Source of the DNA: Stenotrophomonas sp. WZN-1
Lineage (GTDB): Bacteria > Pseudomonadota > Gammaproteobacteria > Xanthomonadales > Xanthomonadaceae
Assembly (NCBI RefSeq): GCF_002192255.1
Contig: NZ_CP021768.1
Location: 824,001 to 888,000, forward strand
Length of the DNA: 64,000 nt
Reading direction: 5' to 3'
Each line of letters begins with the position of its first letter. Within the stretch, counting starts at the first letter, position 1. The notes beneath the pieces are model-generated. The model did not search any database. It was not told where the DNA came from and saw nothing but the letters and a program-made list of their open reading frames with translations. This document shows, in pieces, positions 33,928-44,300 of the stretch. A program made the translations under genes and the position numbers.

Positions 33928-35622
33928 ATGCCGACGATGCCCGCATTGATTCGCATCCCCAGTGTTCTGCTGCTGTCCCTGGCCTGTGCCCAGGCCCTGG
34001 CAGCGGTGCCGGCCAAGGCCCTCGTGCGGGCCGCGGCCACTGAGGAACTGGCGCTGGAACCGGTGATGGCCGGTGAATTCGCCCTGCAGGCCGGCAAGCT
34101 GGCTGAGGCCGCGCGCTGGTACCTGCAGGCCGCGCAGCAGACCGATGGCGATGCCGGCCTGGCCGAGCGCGCGACCCGTATTTCCATGCTGGCCAACGAT
34201 GATGCCAGCGCCGCCAAGGGCCTGGCCCTGTGGCAGCAGCGCGCCCCGCGCTCGTTGACCATGCGCAGCGCGGCCGGTGCGCTGGCCATGCGCCAGGGCG
34301 ATGTGAAGGCCGCCCGCACCGAACTGCAGGCCCTGCTGGCCGACCCCGATGAGCGTGGCTGGAAGTTCGCCCTGGCCGCACTGATCGGCGGTGGCCGCGA
34401 CCCGGCGGTGCCGGCGCAGGTGCTGGGCGAGCTGGTCGATGCCAATGCCATTCCACCCAAGATCGAGGCCTGGCAGGAGTTCGGTCGCCTGGCCCTGCGC
34501 ATGGACAAGCCCGAGCTGGCGCGGCGCATGATCGATGAAGTGGTCAAGCGCTTCCCGGAAGAGCCGCGGGTAGCGCTGCTGCGTGCCAGCCAGCTGCAAC
34601 AGGCGGGCGAGACCGACAAGGCATTGTCGCTGCTGCACGATGTCGAGCCGAAGACCCGGCAGGACCCCGAACTGCGCAATGCCGTGGCCATCGCCTACGA
34701 CAACCTGGGGCAGCCAGCAGCGGCCGAGCGCGTACTGGCGTTCGGCCCGCAGGACGTACAGACCTGGGGCATGCGTGCTTCGCTGCTGGCCAAGCAGGGC
34801 GACAAGGCGGCGCTGTCCAACCTCTACAACGAACTGTCGCGGCAGGCGGCCAAGCCGGACCCGGCGCAGCGCCTGTTGCTGGGCAAGATCGCCGAGTACC
34901 TGAAGCGCTATCCCGAGGCGGTGCAGTGGTACCACAGCGTGCCCGGTGGCGATGAACTGAGCGAAGCGCGCCTGCGCGCGGCCAACGCCCAGGCCCTGGC
35001 CGGGCGCCTGCCGCTGGCGCTGGACGAAGTGCATGCGATCCAGTCCGATGCGGTGGTCGATGACGATGTACGCCGCGACGCCTATCTGCTGGAAGCCGAG
35101 CTGCGCCAGCGCGGCGACGACAGTGCCGGCGAACTGGATGCATTGGCCCGCGGCCTGGCCGCCTACCCGGACGACAACGGCCTGCTGTACGCCCGTGCGC
35201 TTACCTGGGAGCGCCGCGACGACATCCCGCGCGCCGAGGCCGACCTGCGCAAGATCCTGGTGACCGACCCGGAAAACGTGCCGGCGCTGAACGCGCTGGG
35301 CTACACCCTGGCCGATCGCACCGGCCGCCTGCAGGAAGCGCTGGAGCTGATCGACCGTGCCCGCGTGGCCGAGCCGGACAACGCCGCCATCGTCGACAGC
35401 TATGGCTGGGTGCTGTATCGCCTGGGCCGCAAGGAAGAAGCGCTGGTGCAGCTGCGCCGGGCCTGGACCCTGGCCAAGGACCCGGAGATCGCCGCCCACG
35501 TCGGCGAGGTGCTGTGGGTGCTGGGCAAGCATGACGAGGCCCGCCACTTCTTCGACGAAGCGGCCAAGCTCGACCCTGAAAACCGCGCGCTGCTGCGCGC
35601 CCGCGAGAAATTCAATCCATGA
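33928..35622 (+). CDS. Exported TPR-repeat protein upstream of lolB
   Basis: A 564-residue protein with a signal peptide (1-24, cleavage near 'AQALA'), then an almost continuous array of tetratricopeptide repeats; the clearest are '[64 protein letters not shown]' type units near 445-510 (cited in part). It corresponds to the large TPR protein found before lolB in pseudomonads and xanthomonads. A periplasmic scaffold role is likely; partner unknown. Its stop overlaps lolB by ATGA. Start at MPTMPA after AAGG. Confidence 0.87.
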   Translation: MPTMPALIRIPSVLLLSLACAQALAAVPAKALVRAAATEELALEPVMAGEFALQAGKLAEAARWYLQAAQQTDGDAGLAERATRISMLANDDASAAKGLALWQQRAPRSLTMRSAAGALAMRQGDVKAARTELQALLADPDERGWKFALAALIGGGRDPAVPAQVLGELVDANAIPPKIEAWQEFGRLALRMDKPELARRMIDEVVKRFPEEPRVALLRASQLQQAGETDKALSLLHDVEPKTRQDPELRNAVAIAYDNLGQPAAAERVLAFGPQDVQTWGMRASLLAKQGDKAALSNLYNELSRQAAKPDPAQRLLLGKIAEYLKRYPEAVQWYHSVPGGDELSEARLRAANAQALAGRLPLALDEVHAIQSDAVVDDDVRRDAYLLEAELRQRGDDSAGELDALARGLAAYPDDNGLLYARALTWERRDDIPRAEADLRKILVTDPENVPALNALGYTLADRTGRLQEALELIDRARVAEPDNAAIVDSYGWVLYRLGRKEEALVQLRRAWTLAKDPEIAAHVGEVLWVLGKHDEARHFFDEAAKLDPENRALLRAREKFNP

Positions 35623-36278
35623 GTGGTTCCCTGATCCGGCCGCTGCTGTTGGCGGCCGCGACCCTGGCGGTGAGCGCCTGTACCAGCGTCGGCACGCAGA
35701 AGACCCCGGCGCCGACGGTGGTCGAGATTGTTTCAGCTGAAGCGGCGCAGGCCGAAGCGGCGCGCGTGGCGGCCCTGCAGGCACAGCCGGACTGGGCCTT
35801 CCAGGGCCGGGTCGCGGTCAGCAAGGGCAAGGACGGTGGCAGCGGTCGCATCGACTGGAAGCAGGACGGGCGCCGTTATGTGGTCGAGCTGAGCGCGCCG
35901 GTGACCCGGCAGAGCTGGAAGCTGACCGGCGATACCCATTCCGAAGCCGGTCGCCTGGAAGGGCTGGCCGGTGGCACCCGTGACGGTGAGGACGCCCAGC
36001 AGCTGCTGCTCGAGGCGACCGGCTGGGACATTCCGGTCAACCAGCTGCCGGAGTGGATCCGTGGCCTGGTGGCCGGCGATGCTGCCGGTCCGGAGAAGGT
36101 CGAGCGCGACGGTGAAGGCCGGCCGCGCCGCATGCAGCAGATGGGCTGGCAGGTGCAGTACCTGGACTGGTACCCGGCCGACGCCGGACGGCCGGCGCTG
36201 CCGCGCCGGATCGAGGCCAGCAACGGTGACGCCAAGGTGCGCCTGCTGGTGGACCAGTGGGGGCAGGGCACGCCATGA
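35619..36278 (+). CDS. lolB: Outer membrane lipoprotein receptor LolB
   Basis: A 219-residue lipoprotein (lipobox 'VSAC', C21) that takes lipoproteins from LolA and inserts them into the outer membrane. The LolB fold is seen from '[28 protein letters not shown]' to '[39 protein letters not shown]'. Start and stop overlap the neighbouring genes by ATGA on both sides, so the TPR gene, lolB and ispE form one coupled unit, an arrangement shared with many gammaproteobacteria. Confidence 0.93.
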   Translation: MSGSLIRPLLLAAATLAVSACTSVGTQKTPAPTVVEIVSAEAAQAEAARVAALQAQPDWAFQGRVAVSKGKDGGSGRIDWKQDGRRYVVELSAPVTRQSWKLTGDTHSEAGRLEGLAGGTRDGEDAQQLLLEATGWDIPVNQLPEWIRGLVAGDAAGPEKVERDGEGRPRRMQQMGWQVQYLDWYPADAGRPALPRRIEASNGDAKVRLLVDQWGQGTP

Positions 36279-37144
36279 GCGGGGCAGTCGACGACGCGGG
36301 CTGGTCCTGGTGGCCGGCCCCGGCCAAGCTGAACCTGTTCCTGCACATCACCGGCCGCCGGGCCGACGGCTACCACGAGCTGCAGACCGTGTTCCGCCTG
36401 CTGGACTGGGGGGACCGCATCGGCCTGCGCCTGCGTGAAGACGGCCAGGTGCGTCGGCAGGGCGAGGGCCTGGTCGGCGTGGCCGAGGCTGAAGACCTGG
36501 CGGTGCGTGCCGCGCGCCTGCTCAAGGAAGTGGCGAATGTCGCCCAAGGCGCGGACATCATCGTGGAAAAGCATGTATCTGCCGGTGGTGGCTTCGGCGG
36601 TGGTTCGTCCGATGCGGCCACCGTGCTGGTGGTGCTGAACCGACTCTGGCAGGCGGGCCTGGACGAAGACGCGCTGGCCGCGCTGGGCCTGCGCCTGGGC
36701 GCCGACGTGCCGGTGTTCGTGCGTGGCCGCAATGCCTGGGCCGAAGGGGTGGGCGAGCGGCTGCAGCCGATCACGCTGGCGCCAGCCTGGTATGTGGTGG
36801 TTGAACCGGGCGTTCATGTTCCTACGCCGGTCCTGTTTGCAGACCCGGATTTGACGCGCGACAGCCCAGTGGCGAAAATAGAGGACTTCGCTTCCGGGAC
36901 CCTGGTCGGGAACGCGTTCGAACCGGTGCTGCGCCGCCGTGAGCCTGCCGTCGAGGCAGCGCTTGCCGCGTTGAGCGACATCGGCGCGGCGCGGCTGACC
37001 GGTTCGGGAAGTGGTTGTTTCGTCGAGTTCGCATCGCAGGCTGCTGCAGAGCAGGGACGGTCGAAGTTGCCGAAGGAGTTGCGGGCAAGGGTGGCAGCGG
37101 GCGTTGCGCGTTCGCCACTGCTGGATGCACTCGAGCAACACTGA
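36275..37144 (+). CDS. ispE: 4-diphosphocytidyl-2-C-methyl-D-erythritol kinase
   Basis: A 289-residue GHMP kinase of the non-mevalonate isoprenoid pathway. '[27 protein letters not shown]' is the N-terminal signature and '[17 protein letters not shown]' the ATP-binding GHMP loop; '[14 protein letters not shown]' is the third motif. The proline usual before the glycine loop is a serine ('VSAGGG'), a small deviation. The ATG overlaps the lolB stop. tRNA-Gln follows 11 bases later and is probably cotranscribed, then prs, the common lolB-ispE-tRNA-prs order. Confidence 0.95.
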   Translation: MSGAVDDAGWSWWPAPAKLNLFLHITGRRADGYHELQTVFRLLDWGDRIGLRLREDGQVRRQGEGLVGVAEAEDLAVRAARLLKEVANVAQGADIIVEKHVSAGGGFGGGSSDAATVLVVLNRLWQAGLDEDALAALGLRLGADVPVFVRGRNAWAEGVGERLQPITLAPAWYVVVEPGVHVPTPVLFADPDLTRDSPVAKIEDFASGTLVGNAFEPVLRRREPAVEAALAALSDIGAARLTGSGSGCFVEFASQAAAEQGRSKLPKELRARVAAGVARSPLLDALEQH

Positions 37145-37155
37145 TTTATCAATGC

Positions 37156-37232
37156 AGGGGCGTCGCCAAGAGGCCCAAGGCACCAGGTTTTGATCCTGGC
37201 ATTCGTAGGTTCGAATCCTACCGCCCCTGCCA
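37156..37232 (+). tRNA. tRNA-Gln (TTG)
   Basis: 77 bases including an encoded CCA. Acceptor stem AGGGGCG/CGCCCCT, anticodon stem CCAGG/CCTGG with loop TTTTGAT giving anticodon TTG (37190-37192), and the T-arm GTTCGAATC. Confidence 0.95.
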
Positions 37233-37369
37233 ATAGCGGCTGTGTCCGCGCCTTCCAGCGCATCACCTGCGCGGGACGTGGAAACAACCGCGGTGTTGTC
37301 AGCAGCAAGGGTCCATCAGGGTCCTTGCCGACTCCGGATCCCCGCCACTCGTCCCCGCCCGAGACAATC

Positions 37370-38332
37370 ATGATGCAAGAGTCCCCGAACCTGCTGGTCT
37401 TTTCCGGCAACGCCAACAAACGTCTGGCGCAGAACATCTGCAAGGAACTGGGGGTTCGCCCGGGCAAGGCGCTGGTCTCGCACTTCTCCGATGGTGAAGT
37501 GCAGGTGGAAATCGAAGAGAACGTCCGCAAGCAGGACGTGTTCGTGATCCAGCCGACCTGCGCGCCGAGCGCGGAAAACCTGATGGAACTGCTGGTGCTG
37601 ATCGACGCGCTCAAGCGCGCATCGGTGGCCAGCGTGACCGCCGTGGTGCCGTACTTCGGCTACTCGCGCCAGGACCGCCGCATGCGTTCCTCGCGCGTGC
37701 CGATCACCGCCAAGCTGGCGGCGAAGATGTTCAGCACCGCTGGCGCTGATCGCGTGCTGACCGTCGACCTGCACGCTGACCAGATCCAGGGCTTCTTCGA
37801 TATTCCGGTGGACAACGTGTATGCGTCCCCGCTGCTGCTGGCCGACATCTGGCGCGCCTACGGCACCGAGAACCTGATCGTCGTGTCGCCGGACGTGGGC
37901 GGCGTGGTCCGCGCCCGTGCGGTGGCCAAGCGCCTGGATGACGCCGACCTGGCGATCATCGACAAGCGCCGCCCGCGCGCCAACGTCTCCACCGTGATGA
38001 ACATCATCGGTGACGTCGAAGGCAAGACCTGCGTGATGGTCGATGACATCGTCGATACCGCCGGCACCCTGTGCGCCGCTGCCGCTGCCCTGAAGGCGCG
38101 CGGTGCGCTCAAGGTCGCCGCCTACTGCACCCACGCGGTGCTGTCGGGCCCGGCGGTGGACAACATCACCAATTCCCAGCTCGACGAGCTGGTGGTGACC
38201 GACACCATCCCGCTGAAGGACGCAGCGCGGGTGTGCAGCAAGATCCGCCAGCTGAGCGTGGCGGAAATGCTGGCCGAAACGATGCGCCGCATCGCCTTCG
38301 GCGAGTCAGTCAGCTCGCTGTACGTCGACTGA
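37370..38332 (+). CDS. prs: Ribose-phosphate pyrophosphokinase (PRPP synthase)
   Basis: A 320-residue enzyme that makes PRPP from ribose-5-phosphate and ATP for nucleotide, histidine and tryptophan synthesis. Features are '[21 protein letters not shown]', '[21 protein letters not shown]', '[15 protein letters not shown]' (metal/ribose-5-phosphate) and the PRPP-binding '[15 protein letters not shown]'. Either of two adjacent ATGs can be the start. The 137 bases upstream may hold its own promoter or processing signals after the tRNA. Confidence 0.97.
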   Translation: MMQESPNLLVFSGNANKRLAQNICKELGVRPGKALVSHFSDGEVQVEIEENVRKQDVFVIQPTCAPSAENLMELLVLIDALKRASVASVTAVVPYFGYSRQDRRMRSSRVPITAKLAAKMFSTAGADRVLTVDLHADQIQGFFDIPVDNVYASPLLLADIWRAYGTENLIVVSPDVGGVVRARAVAKRLDDADLAIIDKRRPRANVSTVMNIIGDVEGKTCVMVDDIVDTAGTLCAAAAALKARGALKVAAYCTHAVLSGPAVDNITNSQLDELVVTDTIPLKDAARVCSKIRQLSVAEMLAETMRRIAFGESVSSLYVD

Positions 38333-38339
38333 GTTTTTC

Positions 38340-38363
38340 GTCCCTGCCGGCAACGGCGGGGAC
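38340..38363. other. Hairpin between prs and rplY
   Basis: Stem GTCCCTGCCG/CGGCGGGGAC (one mismatch) with GCAA loop. There is no T-run after it, so it may be a processing or leader hairpin for rplY and not a terminator. Confidence 0.4.
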
Positions 38364-38442
38364 ATACCCCGGGTGCTTCTGGTCGCGGAAGCATCTTCAA
38401 CCGCCACGCCGCAAGGCAAGGCAACAACCTGAGTAGTCGAAA

Positions 38443-39060
38443 ATGTCGAAGACCCATGAAATCAAGGTCACCAAGCGTGAACTGCAGCGTAAGGGTGCGA
38501 GCCGCCGCCTGCGTCACGCTGGTGTGATCCCGGCCATCGTGTACGGCGGCAACGCCGAGCCGGTCGCCATCAGCCTGGACCACAACGAAATCTGGCTGGC
38601 CCAGCAGAACGAGTGGTTCTATGCCTCGATCCTGGACCTGAACCTGGACGGCCAGGTGCAGAAGGTCCTGCTGCGTGACATGCAGCGCCACCCGTACAAG
38701 CAGCTGATCATGCACCTGGACTTCCAGCGCGTGAACGAGAACGAAGCCCTGACCGCTTCGGTCCCGCTGCACTTCATCAACGAAGACACCTCGCCGGCCG
38801 GCAAGGCTGCCGACGTCGTGGTCACCCACGAACTGAAGGAAGTGACCATCACCTGCCTGCCGAAGGACCTGCCGGAGTCGATCGAAGTCGACCTGGGCGA
38901 GCTGAAGGCCGGTGACGTGGTGTACCTGTCCAACATCAAGCTGCCGAAGGGCGTGGAAATCCCGGCCCTGGCGCTGGGCAAGGACCACGACGACGCCATC
39001 GTCACCGCCAAGGCCGGCAAGGCCGACGCGGCTGACGAAGAAGCGGCTGCCGCCGAGTAA
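38443..39060 (+). CDS. rplY: 50S ribosomal protein L25 (long Ctc form)
   Basis: A 205-residue L25/Ctc protein binding 5S rRNA. N-terminal L25 domain (1-95, 'RRLRHAGVIPAIVYGG', 'VLLRDMQRHPYKQLIMHLDFQRV') followed by the Ctc C-terminal beta domain and an acidic Ala/Glu tail. E. coli has only the 94-residue first domain; the two-domain form is normal in this family. Order prs-rplY-pth-ychF is conserved in proteobacteria. Confidence 0.95.
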   Translation: MSKTHEIKVTKRELQRKGASRRLRHAGVIPAIVYGGNAEPVAISLDHNEIWLAQQNEWFYASILDLNLDGQVQKVLLRDMQRHPYKQLIMHLDFQRVNENEALTASVPLHFINEDTSPAGKAADVVVTHELKEVTITCLPKDLPESIEVDLGELKAGDVVYLSNIKLPKGVEIPALALGKDHDDAIVTAKAGKADAADEEAAAAE

Positions 39061-39067
39061 TACCGCT

Positions 39068-39095
39068 GCGGTGCCTGCCTCCGGGCAGGCACCGC
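39068..39095 (+). other. Strong 12-bp hairpin between rplY and pth
   Basis: Perfect stem GCGGTGCCTGCC/GGCAGGCACCGC with TCCG tetraloop, only 5 bases before the AAGGAA site of pth. No T-run; possible attenuator or RNA-stability hairpin. Confidence 0.55.
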
Positions 39096-39108
39096 ATTGG
39101 AAGGAACC

Positions 39109-39687
39109 ATGGCAGGACTGCGACTGATCGTCGGTCTGGGCAACCCCGGATCGGAACACGCCCGGACCCGGCACAATGCCGGGTTTCATTTCGTTGAGGC
39201 CCTGGCGGAAAAAGCCGGTGCGCGATGGAACGTGGACAGCAAGCTGTTCGGTGAGACCGCCAAGGTCGAGATCGCCGGGCAGGCGGTGTGGCTGCTCAAG
39301 CCCGCCACCTTCATGAACCTCAGCGGCAAGTCGGTCACCGCCGCACAGCGGTTCTGGAAGATCGAGCCGGAAGAAACCCTGCTGGCCCACGACGAACTGG
39401 ACCTGGCGCCCGGCGTGGCGCGGTTGAAGTTCGACGGTGGCCACGGCGGCCAGAACGGCCTGCGCGACACCATCCGCCTGCTCGGCCACGGCAAGTTCCA
39501 TCGCCTGCGTGTGGGCATCGGCCATCCCGGCCACAAGGACCGCGTGGTGGGGTGGGTGCTTGGTCGCCCGTCGAAGGACGACGACGTGCTGATCGCGCGC
39601 GCCATCGACGATGCGATCGATGTGATGCCGCTGGCAGTGCAGGGCGATTTCAGCGAAGCGATGAAGCGGCTGCATACCCCGAAATAG
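39109..39687 (+). CDS. pth: Peptidyl-tRNA hydrolase
   Basis: A 192-residue enzyme that recycles peptidyl-tRNA released from stalled ribosomes. N12 and the catalytic H22 are in 'GLGNPGSEHARTRHNAGFHF'; 'LLKPATFMNLSGKSV' and 'GGHGGQNGLRDTIRLLG' are family motifs. AAGGAA before MAGLRL sets the start; an ATG four codons upstream is less well placed. Confidence 0.96.
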   Translation: MAGLRLIVGLGNPGSEHARTRHNAGFHFVEALAEKAGARWNVDSKLFGETAKVEIAGQAVWLLKPATFMNLSGKSVTAAQRFWKIEPEETLLAHDELDLAPGVARLKFDGGHGGQNGLRDTIRLLGHGKFHRLRVGIGHPGHKDRVVGWVLGRPSKDDDVLIARAIDDAIDVMPLAVQGDFSEAMKRLHTPK

Positions 39688-39690
39688 CCG

Positions 39691-39758
39691 GTAGGTACCG
39701 ACCGTTGGTCGGTACGGAAGCAACCAGACCGGTAGGTACCGACCGTTGGTCGGTACGG
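39691..39758. repeat. Tandem direct duplication of a REP-like palindrome
   Basis: Two identical 27-base copies (39691-39717 and 39732-39758), each GTAGGTACCGACC-GTT-GGTCGGTAC..., in the same orientation 14 bases apart, between pth and ychF. Confidence 0.85.
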
Positions 39759-39828
39759 AGAATGATTGGAAAAGCAGCGCCCATGTCGCTGTTTCCCCAA
39801 TCACTTTCACCCCAGAGAGCTGTCACCC

Positions 39829-40920
39829 ATGGGTATCAAATGCGGCATCGTCGGCCTGCCCAACGTCGGCAAGTCGACCCTGTTCAATGCGCTGACCAAG
39901 GCGGGTATCGCCGCGGCGAATTTCCCGTTCTGCACCATCGAGCCGAACGTCGGCATCGTGCCGGTGCCGGATCCGCGCCTGAACGAGCTGGCAGCGATCA
40001 TCAACCCGCAGAAGGTCATCCCGACCGCGGTCGAATTCGTCGACATCGCCGGCCTGGTCGCTGGTGCCGCCAGCGGTGAAGGCCTGGGCAACAAGTTCCT
40101 GGCGCACATCCGCGAAGTCGATGCGATCACCCACGTGGTGCGCTGCTTCGAGAACGCCGACGTCATCCACGTCAACAACAAGGTCGACCCGATCTCGGAC
40201 ATCGAAACCATCGATACCGAGCTGGCGCTGGCCGACCTGGACAGCGTCGAGAAGGCGCTGAACCGCGCCGAGCGTGCGGCCAAGGGTGGTGACAAGGACG
40301 CCGCGGCGCGCAAGCCGGTGCTGGCCAAGCTGCAGGCCGCGCTGGCCGACGGCAAGTCCGGCCGTTCGGTGGGCCTGGACGAGGAAGAGAAGGCGCTGGT
40401 GCGCGACCTGTTCCTGCTGACCCTGAAGCCGGTGATGTACATCGCCAACGTGCTGGAAGACGGTTTCGAGAACAACCCGCACCTGGAAGCCGTGCGTGCG
40501 CACGCTGCCGCCGAAGGCGCACAGGTGGTGCCGGTGTCGGCCGCGATCGAAGAAGAGCTGTCCCAGCTCGACGACGAAGACCGCGATACCTTCCTGGCCG
40601 ACCTGGGTCTGAGCGAGCCGGGCCTGAACCGCGTGATCAACGCGGCCTACAGCCTGCTCGGCCTGCAGACCTACTTCACCGCCGGCGTGAAGGAAGTCCG
40701 TGCGTGGACCGTCCGCAAGGGCGCCACCGCCCCGCAGGCCGCGGCGGTCATCCACACCGACTTCGAGAAGGGCTTCATCCGCGCTGAAACCATCGCGTAT
40801 GACGACTTCATCAAGTACAAGGGCGAAGCCGGTGCCAAGGAAGCCGGCCGCCTGCGCCTGGAAGGCAAGGAATACCGCGTGCAGGAAGGCGACATCCTGC
40901 ACTTCCGCTTCAACGTCTGA
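39829..40920 (+). CDS. ychF: Redox-regulated ATPase YchF (OLA1/Obg family)
   Basis: A 363-residue P-loop protein that prefers ATP to GTP and associates with ribosomes. G1 is 'GLPNVGKST', G3 '[17 protein letters not shown]', and the C-terminal TGS domain ends '[16 protein letters not shown]'. Length is that of the family. It ends the prs-rplY-pth-ychF series and is followed by a strong terminator. Confidence 0.96.
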   Translation: MGIKCGIVGLPNVGKSTLFNALTKAGIAAANFPFCTIEPNVGIVPVPDPRLNELAAIINPQKVIPTAVEFVDIAGLVAGAASGEGLGNKFLAHIREVDAITHVVRCFENADVIHVNNKVDPISDIETIDTELALADLDSVEKALNRAERAAKGGDKDAAARKPVLAKLQAALADGKSGRSVGLDEEEKALVRDLFLLTLKPVMYIANVLEDGFENNPHLEAVRAHAAAEGAQVVPVSAAIEEELSQLDDEDRDTFLADLGLSEPGLNRVINAAYSLLGLQTYFTAGVKEVRAWTVRKGATAPQAAAVIHTDFEKGFIRAETIAYDDFIKYKGEAGAKEAGRLRLEGKEYRVQEGDILHFRFNV

Positions 40921-40945
40921 TCCTTCGGCATCGGATCGACTTCGG

Positions 40946-40968
40946 ACGCCCCGCCCTGTGCGGGGCGT
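40946..40968 (+). terminator. Terminator of ychF
   Basis: Perfect 9-bp stem ACGCCCCGC/GCGGGGCGT with CCTGT loop, followed by TCGCGTTT. Confidence 0.8.
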
Positions 40969-40983
40969 TCGCGTTTCCGGTGA

Positions 40984-41357
40984 TGGACAAAAAAACACCA
41001 CGCTGGGAAACGCTTGCGGTGTGATGTTCGCCGGTACTTGTCCACAGCAAACTCCCATCGCTTTCCACGGCAGATGTGGAAAACCGCGCCCGCCTCTGTA
41101 GAACCGAGCCCATGCTCGGCCTTACACGGCTTTCCCGTGCGGCGTGGACAATTTTTCACCACGCTTCGAAACGCCTGCGTGGCAACACTCCCACCCACTT
41201 GTCCACATCAAATCCCAACCACTCTCCACGAGGGGTGTGGAAAACTGCGAAGGAGCATGGACAAAAAACAGCCACATCCCGAAACGCCTGCTACGTGCGG
41301 TTCGCAGGCACTTGTCCACACCAAACCCCCATCGCTTTCCACGCCGCATGTGGAAAA
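40984..41357. repeat. Three 100-nt repeat units with DnaA-box-like nonamers
   Basis: Units 40984-41083, 41145-41244 and 41258-41357 are each exactly 100 bases and align without gaps; by my count 61 columns are identical in all three. Each begins TGGACAA, has GAAACGC at 24-30, TTGTCCACA at offset 54 (41038-41046, 41199-41207, 41312-41320), and ends with a TCCACG-N6/7-GTGGAAAA hairpin. A GTAG-type REP (41099-41121) lies between units 1 and 2. No intact reading frame runs through all units. Confidence 0.9.
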
Positions 41358-41358
41358 A

Positions 41359-41384
41359 GTGCCCGGCACTCCCTTGCCGGGCAC
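41359..41384 (-). terminator. Terminator of the autotransporter gene
   Basis: On the minus strand stem GTGCCCGGC/GCCGGGCAC with an 8-base loop followed by TTTTTCC. The T-run is the end of the third 100-nt repeat unit. Confidence 0.8.
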
Positions 41385-41392
41385 ATCCCGCA

Positions 41393-44300
41393 TCACCAGT
41401 TGTACGACACGCCCAGCTGGGCGCCGACATCGCGGAAGCCCATGCCGCCGCTCTGCCGGCTCAGTTCACCCCAGCCGCGCCAGCCGCCGGACAGATCCAC
41501 CTGCACGCCGGCCTTGGCTTCGTAGATGTCGCGCGGCAGCTGCCGCTGCAGCCGCTCGCCGTCCATCGCCAGGCCCGCGCCATTGCCGCCGGACCACCAG
41601 TTCACCGCCACGTACGGGTGCACCTGGCCCTGCGCTGCGCTCAACCCACGGCTGTACAGGCGCAGGCCGAGGCGGGTGCTGGTCTCGCCGCCACCGCGGT
41701 CTTCGACCACCGTGCCGTTGGCCTCGACCACGCGGTCGCTGTCATAACGGCTGTGCACCACCTGCAGCTGCGGTTCCAGGTAGATGCCGCGCTGCGCGGT
41801 GCGCCGCAGTGGCAGCACATAGCCGGCCTCGGCCGACGCACTCCAGTTGCGTGCGTCATAGCGCTCCTTCTGCAGGCCTTCGCCCTGCACGCTGTTGCGG
41901 AAGCGGCCGTACTGCAGCCAACCATCGACATAGGCACCGCGTTCCATCCGCGCATCCTGCAGCCAGGTGGCATAGGCACCCACGCTGGTGCCGGTGACCA
42001 CGCCACGCGCGGTGTAGCCGGTCACCTGCGAGCGGCTGTCATTGCGCGCGCGGCCATGGCCGAGCATCGCACCGGCCTGTAGTTCGCCGGCGCCACCCAC
42101 CTCGAAGCGGCGTCCGGCGCCGACCAGCACGCCGCTGATCTGGCCATCGACCTGTACTTGGCGGTTGCGGTCATGGCTGTCGGGCTGCGCGCTGCGAAGG
42201 TGCATCCAGGCCACGGCGTCACTGCCGGCGCCGGCCTGGGCGGCGGGATCACCGGCGCGGTCGTGCAGGCTGTGCCGGAACATGCCCAGCGCGGCGCTGC
42301 GGTTGGCCTGGTAGGCCGCCGGTTCCGGGCGTTCCACCTGCGGGCGCGGCGGATCGATCGGCGGCTCCGGCGGCAACGGCGGATCGATCGGCGGTTGCGG
42401 CGGCGACGGCGGGTCGACCGGCGGCTCAGGCGGCTGCGGCGGGTCGATCGGGGGATCCGGCGGCTGCGGCGGATCGACCGGCGGCACGTATTCCGAGCGC
42501 AGGTACCAGTTGCCATCATCCGGGGTCGACACGCCGCCCTTGAACAGGAAGTAGTCGTAGGCACCGGCGACCGCGCGCCCCTGCAGGCTGAACTGTGCAT
42601 CCGACTGGCCGTCCACGGTGATCAGGCGGATGCCCTCCTGGGTCAGCGCACCGGCGCCGCCGGCATTGCGCACGCTCACGCTGGCGGTGCCGCTGCTGTT
42701 GCCGTTGATCACCAGCTGGTCGCCCAACGAAGTGTCGTCGCCCAGCGCGCGGTTGAAGATCCACTGGCCACCATTGCCCACGTAGTCGCCGCTGACGGTG
42801 ACCGTCTTGAAGCCGTCCGCCGCCGGCGCATCGAAGGCGATGGTGCCGGCGTGTTCGAGCGTGCCGACGCTGGAACTGGCACGTACGTTCCACTGGCTGC
42901 TGCCATCCAGCGCCAGCTGTGCGACCTGGTAGCCGGAGTCGTTGCGCAGGGCACCGCTGAACGTGGTGCCGTTGCCCAGCAGCATGTGCACGTCGGCCGT
43001 CGCGCTGTCGACCACCACATCACCGCGCAGCGTGCTGGCGTCGGCGCTGAAGTCGATGCGGCTGGTCGCCACGCTGCTGCCATCGGTGAATACCGTGTCG
43101 CTGACCCGCAGCAGACGGCCGTTGCCGTCGCCCGCAGTCACATCGCTGCCATTGACGGTCAACGCATGGTTGCTGCCCTGCAGCCAGAACGCGGCGCCGC
43201 TGGTGGTCTCGATGTGGCTGTCATTGAAAGTGGCACGGTTCCAGTACGGGCCGAACGCGGTCAGGTAGGAGCGGTAGCCACCGCTGTTGCTGCCGGTCAT
43301 GCGGATGTCCAGGCGATCGGCCTGGGTCAGCCGCGCGGTGTTCATGTGCACGATGCCAAATACATTCTCGCCGTCGCTGCGGATCGCAACGTTGTCGAGC
43401 AGCGCGGTGGCGGTGGAGCCGCCGATGAACACGCCACCGCCGCCGTTGCCGCGCACGTCGATCACGCCGCCGTTGGCTTCGATGCGGCTGGCGGTGCTGC
43501 CGGTGGAGCCGGTCACGCGCACGCCGTAGGTCGCATCGCCGTGCGTGGTGATCCGGCCACCCTGCACGCTGGCGACGCCGCCGGCGATCTCCACGCCGTA
43601 GCCATAGGTGTCGGTCCAGGTATCAACGGTGCTGTTGGTCAGCTGCAGGCGCGACTCATCACTGGCCAGCCAGAATCCGGAGTAGCCATCGCGCACATCG
43701 AACGCCGCATCGCGGGCGGTCAGCTGGCCCCAGTTGTTGATGTTCACGCCATAGCCGCCAACGGTGTAGAAGCTGCCGCCGTTGATCACCGCGCTGGAAT
43801 AGGTCTTGCTGATGCTGCTGCCGAGCAGGCGCATGCTGCCGCCCACCGAGTGCGCTTCCACGTTCTCCAGCAGCACGCTGCCGCCGCTGTCGATATCGAA
43901 CCAGCCGCCGTCCAGATAGGTGTCGTACAACTCGGCGCGGCTGCCCACGCCATCGACGGCGACGCCGGCGAGGATGCCGCCGGGAGCCAGGGTGATCCGG
44001 CTGTTGCGGATCGTCAGCAGGCCGGCGCTTTCGGCGCGCAGGCGTGCGCCACTGTCGGCGCTCATCTGCAGGGCATCCAGATGCACCTCACTGCCCTTGC
44101 CGGAGGCGCCGGCCAGGCTGCCGACGCCGCCGGTCATCGCAATGCGGCCGCCGGTGTAGCGGATCACGCCACCAGCGGATGCCTGCACGCTGGCATAGCC
44201 GCTGCCGTTGCGGGTGGTATCGATGTCGACATCGCGTGCGTCGATCACGCTGCCGGCACCATTGGCATACAGCGCATAGAAGCCCGTGCCGGTCGCCGGT

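Noticed and set aside
40984..41357. CRISPR array
   Set aside because: The units are 100 nt with 61% shared columns and are separated by 61 and 13 nt; there are no short identical repeats with unique spacers and no cas genes.
40984..41357. Chromosomal replication origin
   Set aside because: Several DnaA-box-like nonamers are present, but there is no dnaA, dnaN or gyrB nearby, no AT-rich unwinding region, and the boxes come from repeated units.
41076..41525. Coding frames through the 100-nt repeats
   Set aside because: Unit 1 has an internal stop in the frame that is open in the others, and the frames on the opposite strand shift between units; conservation follows nucleotides and not codons.
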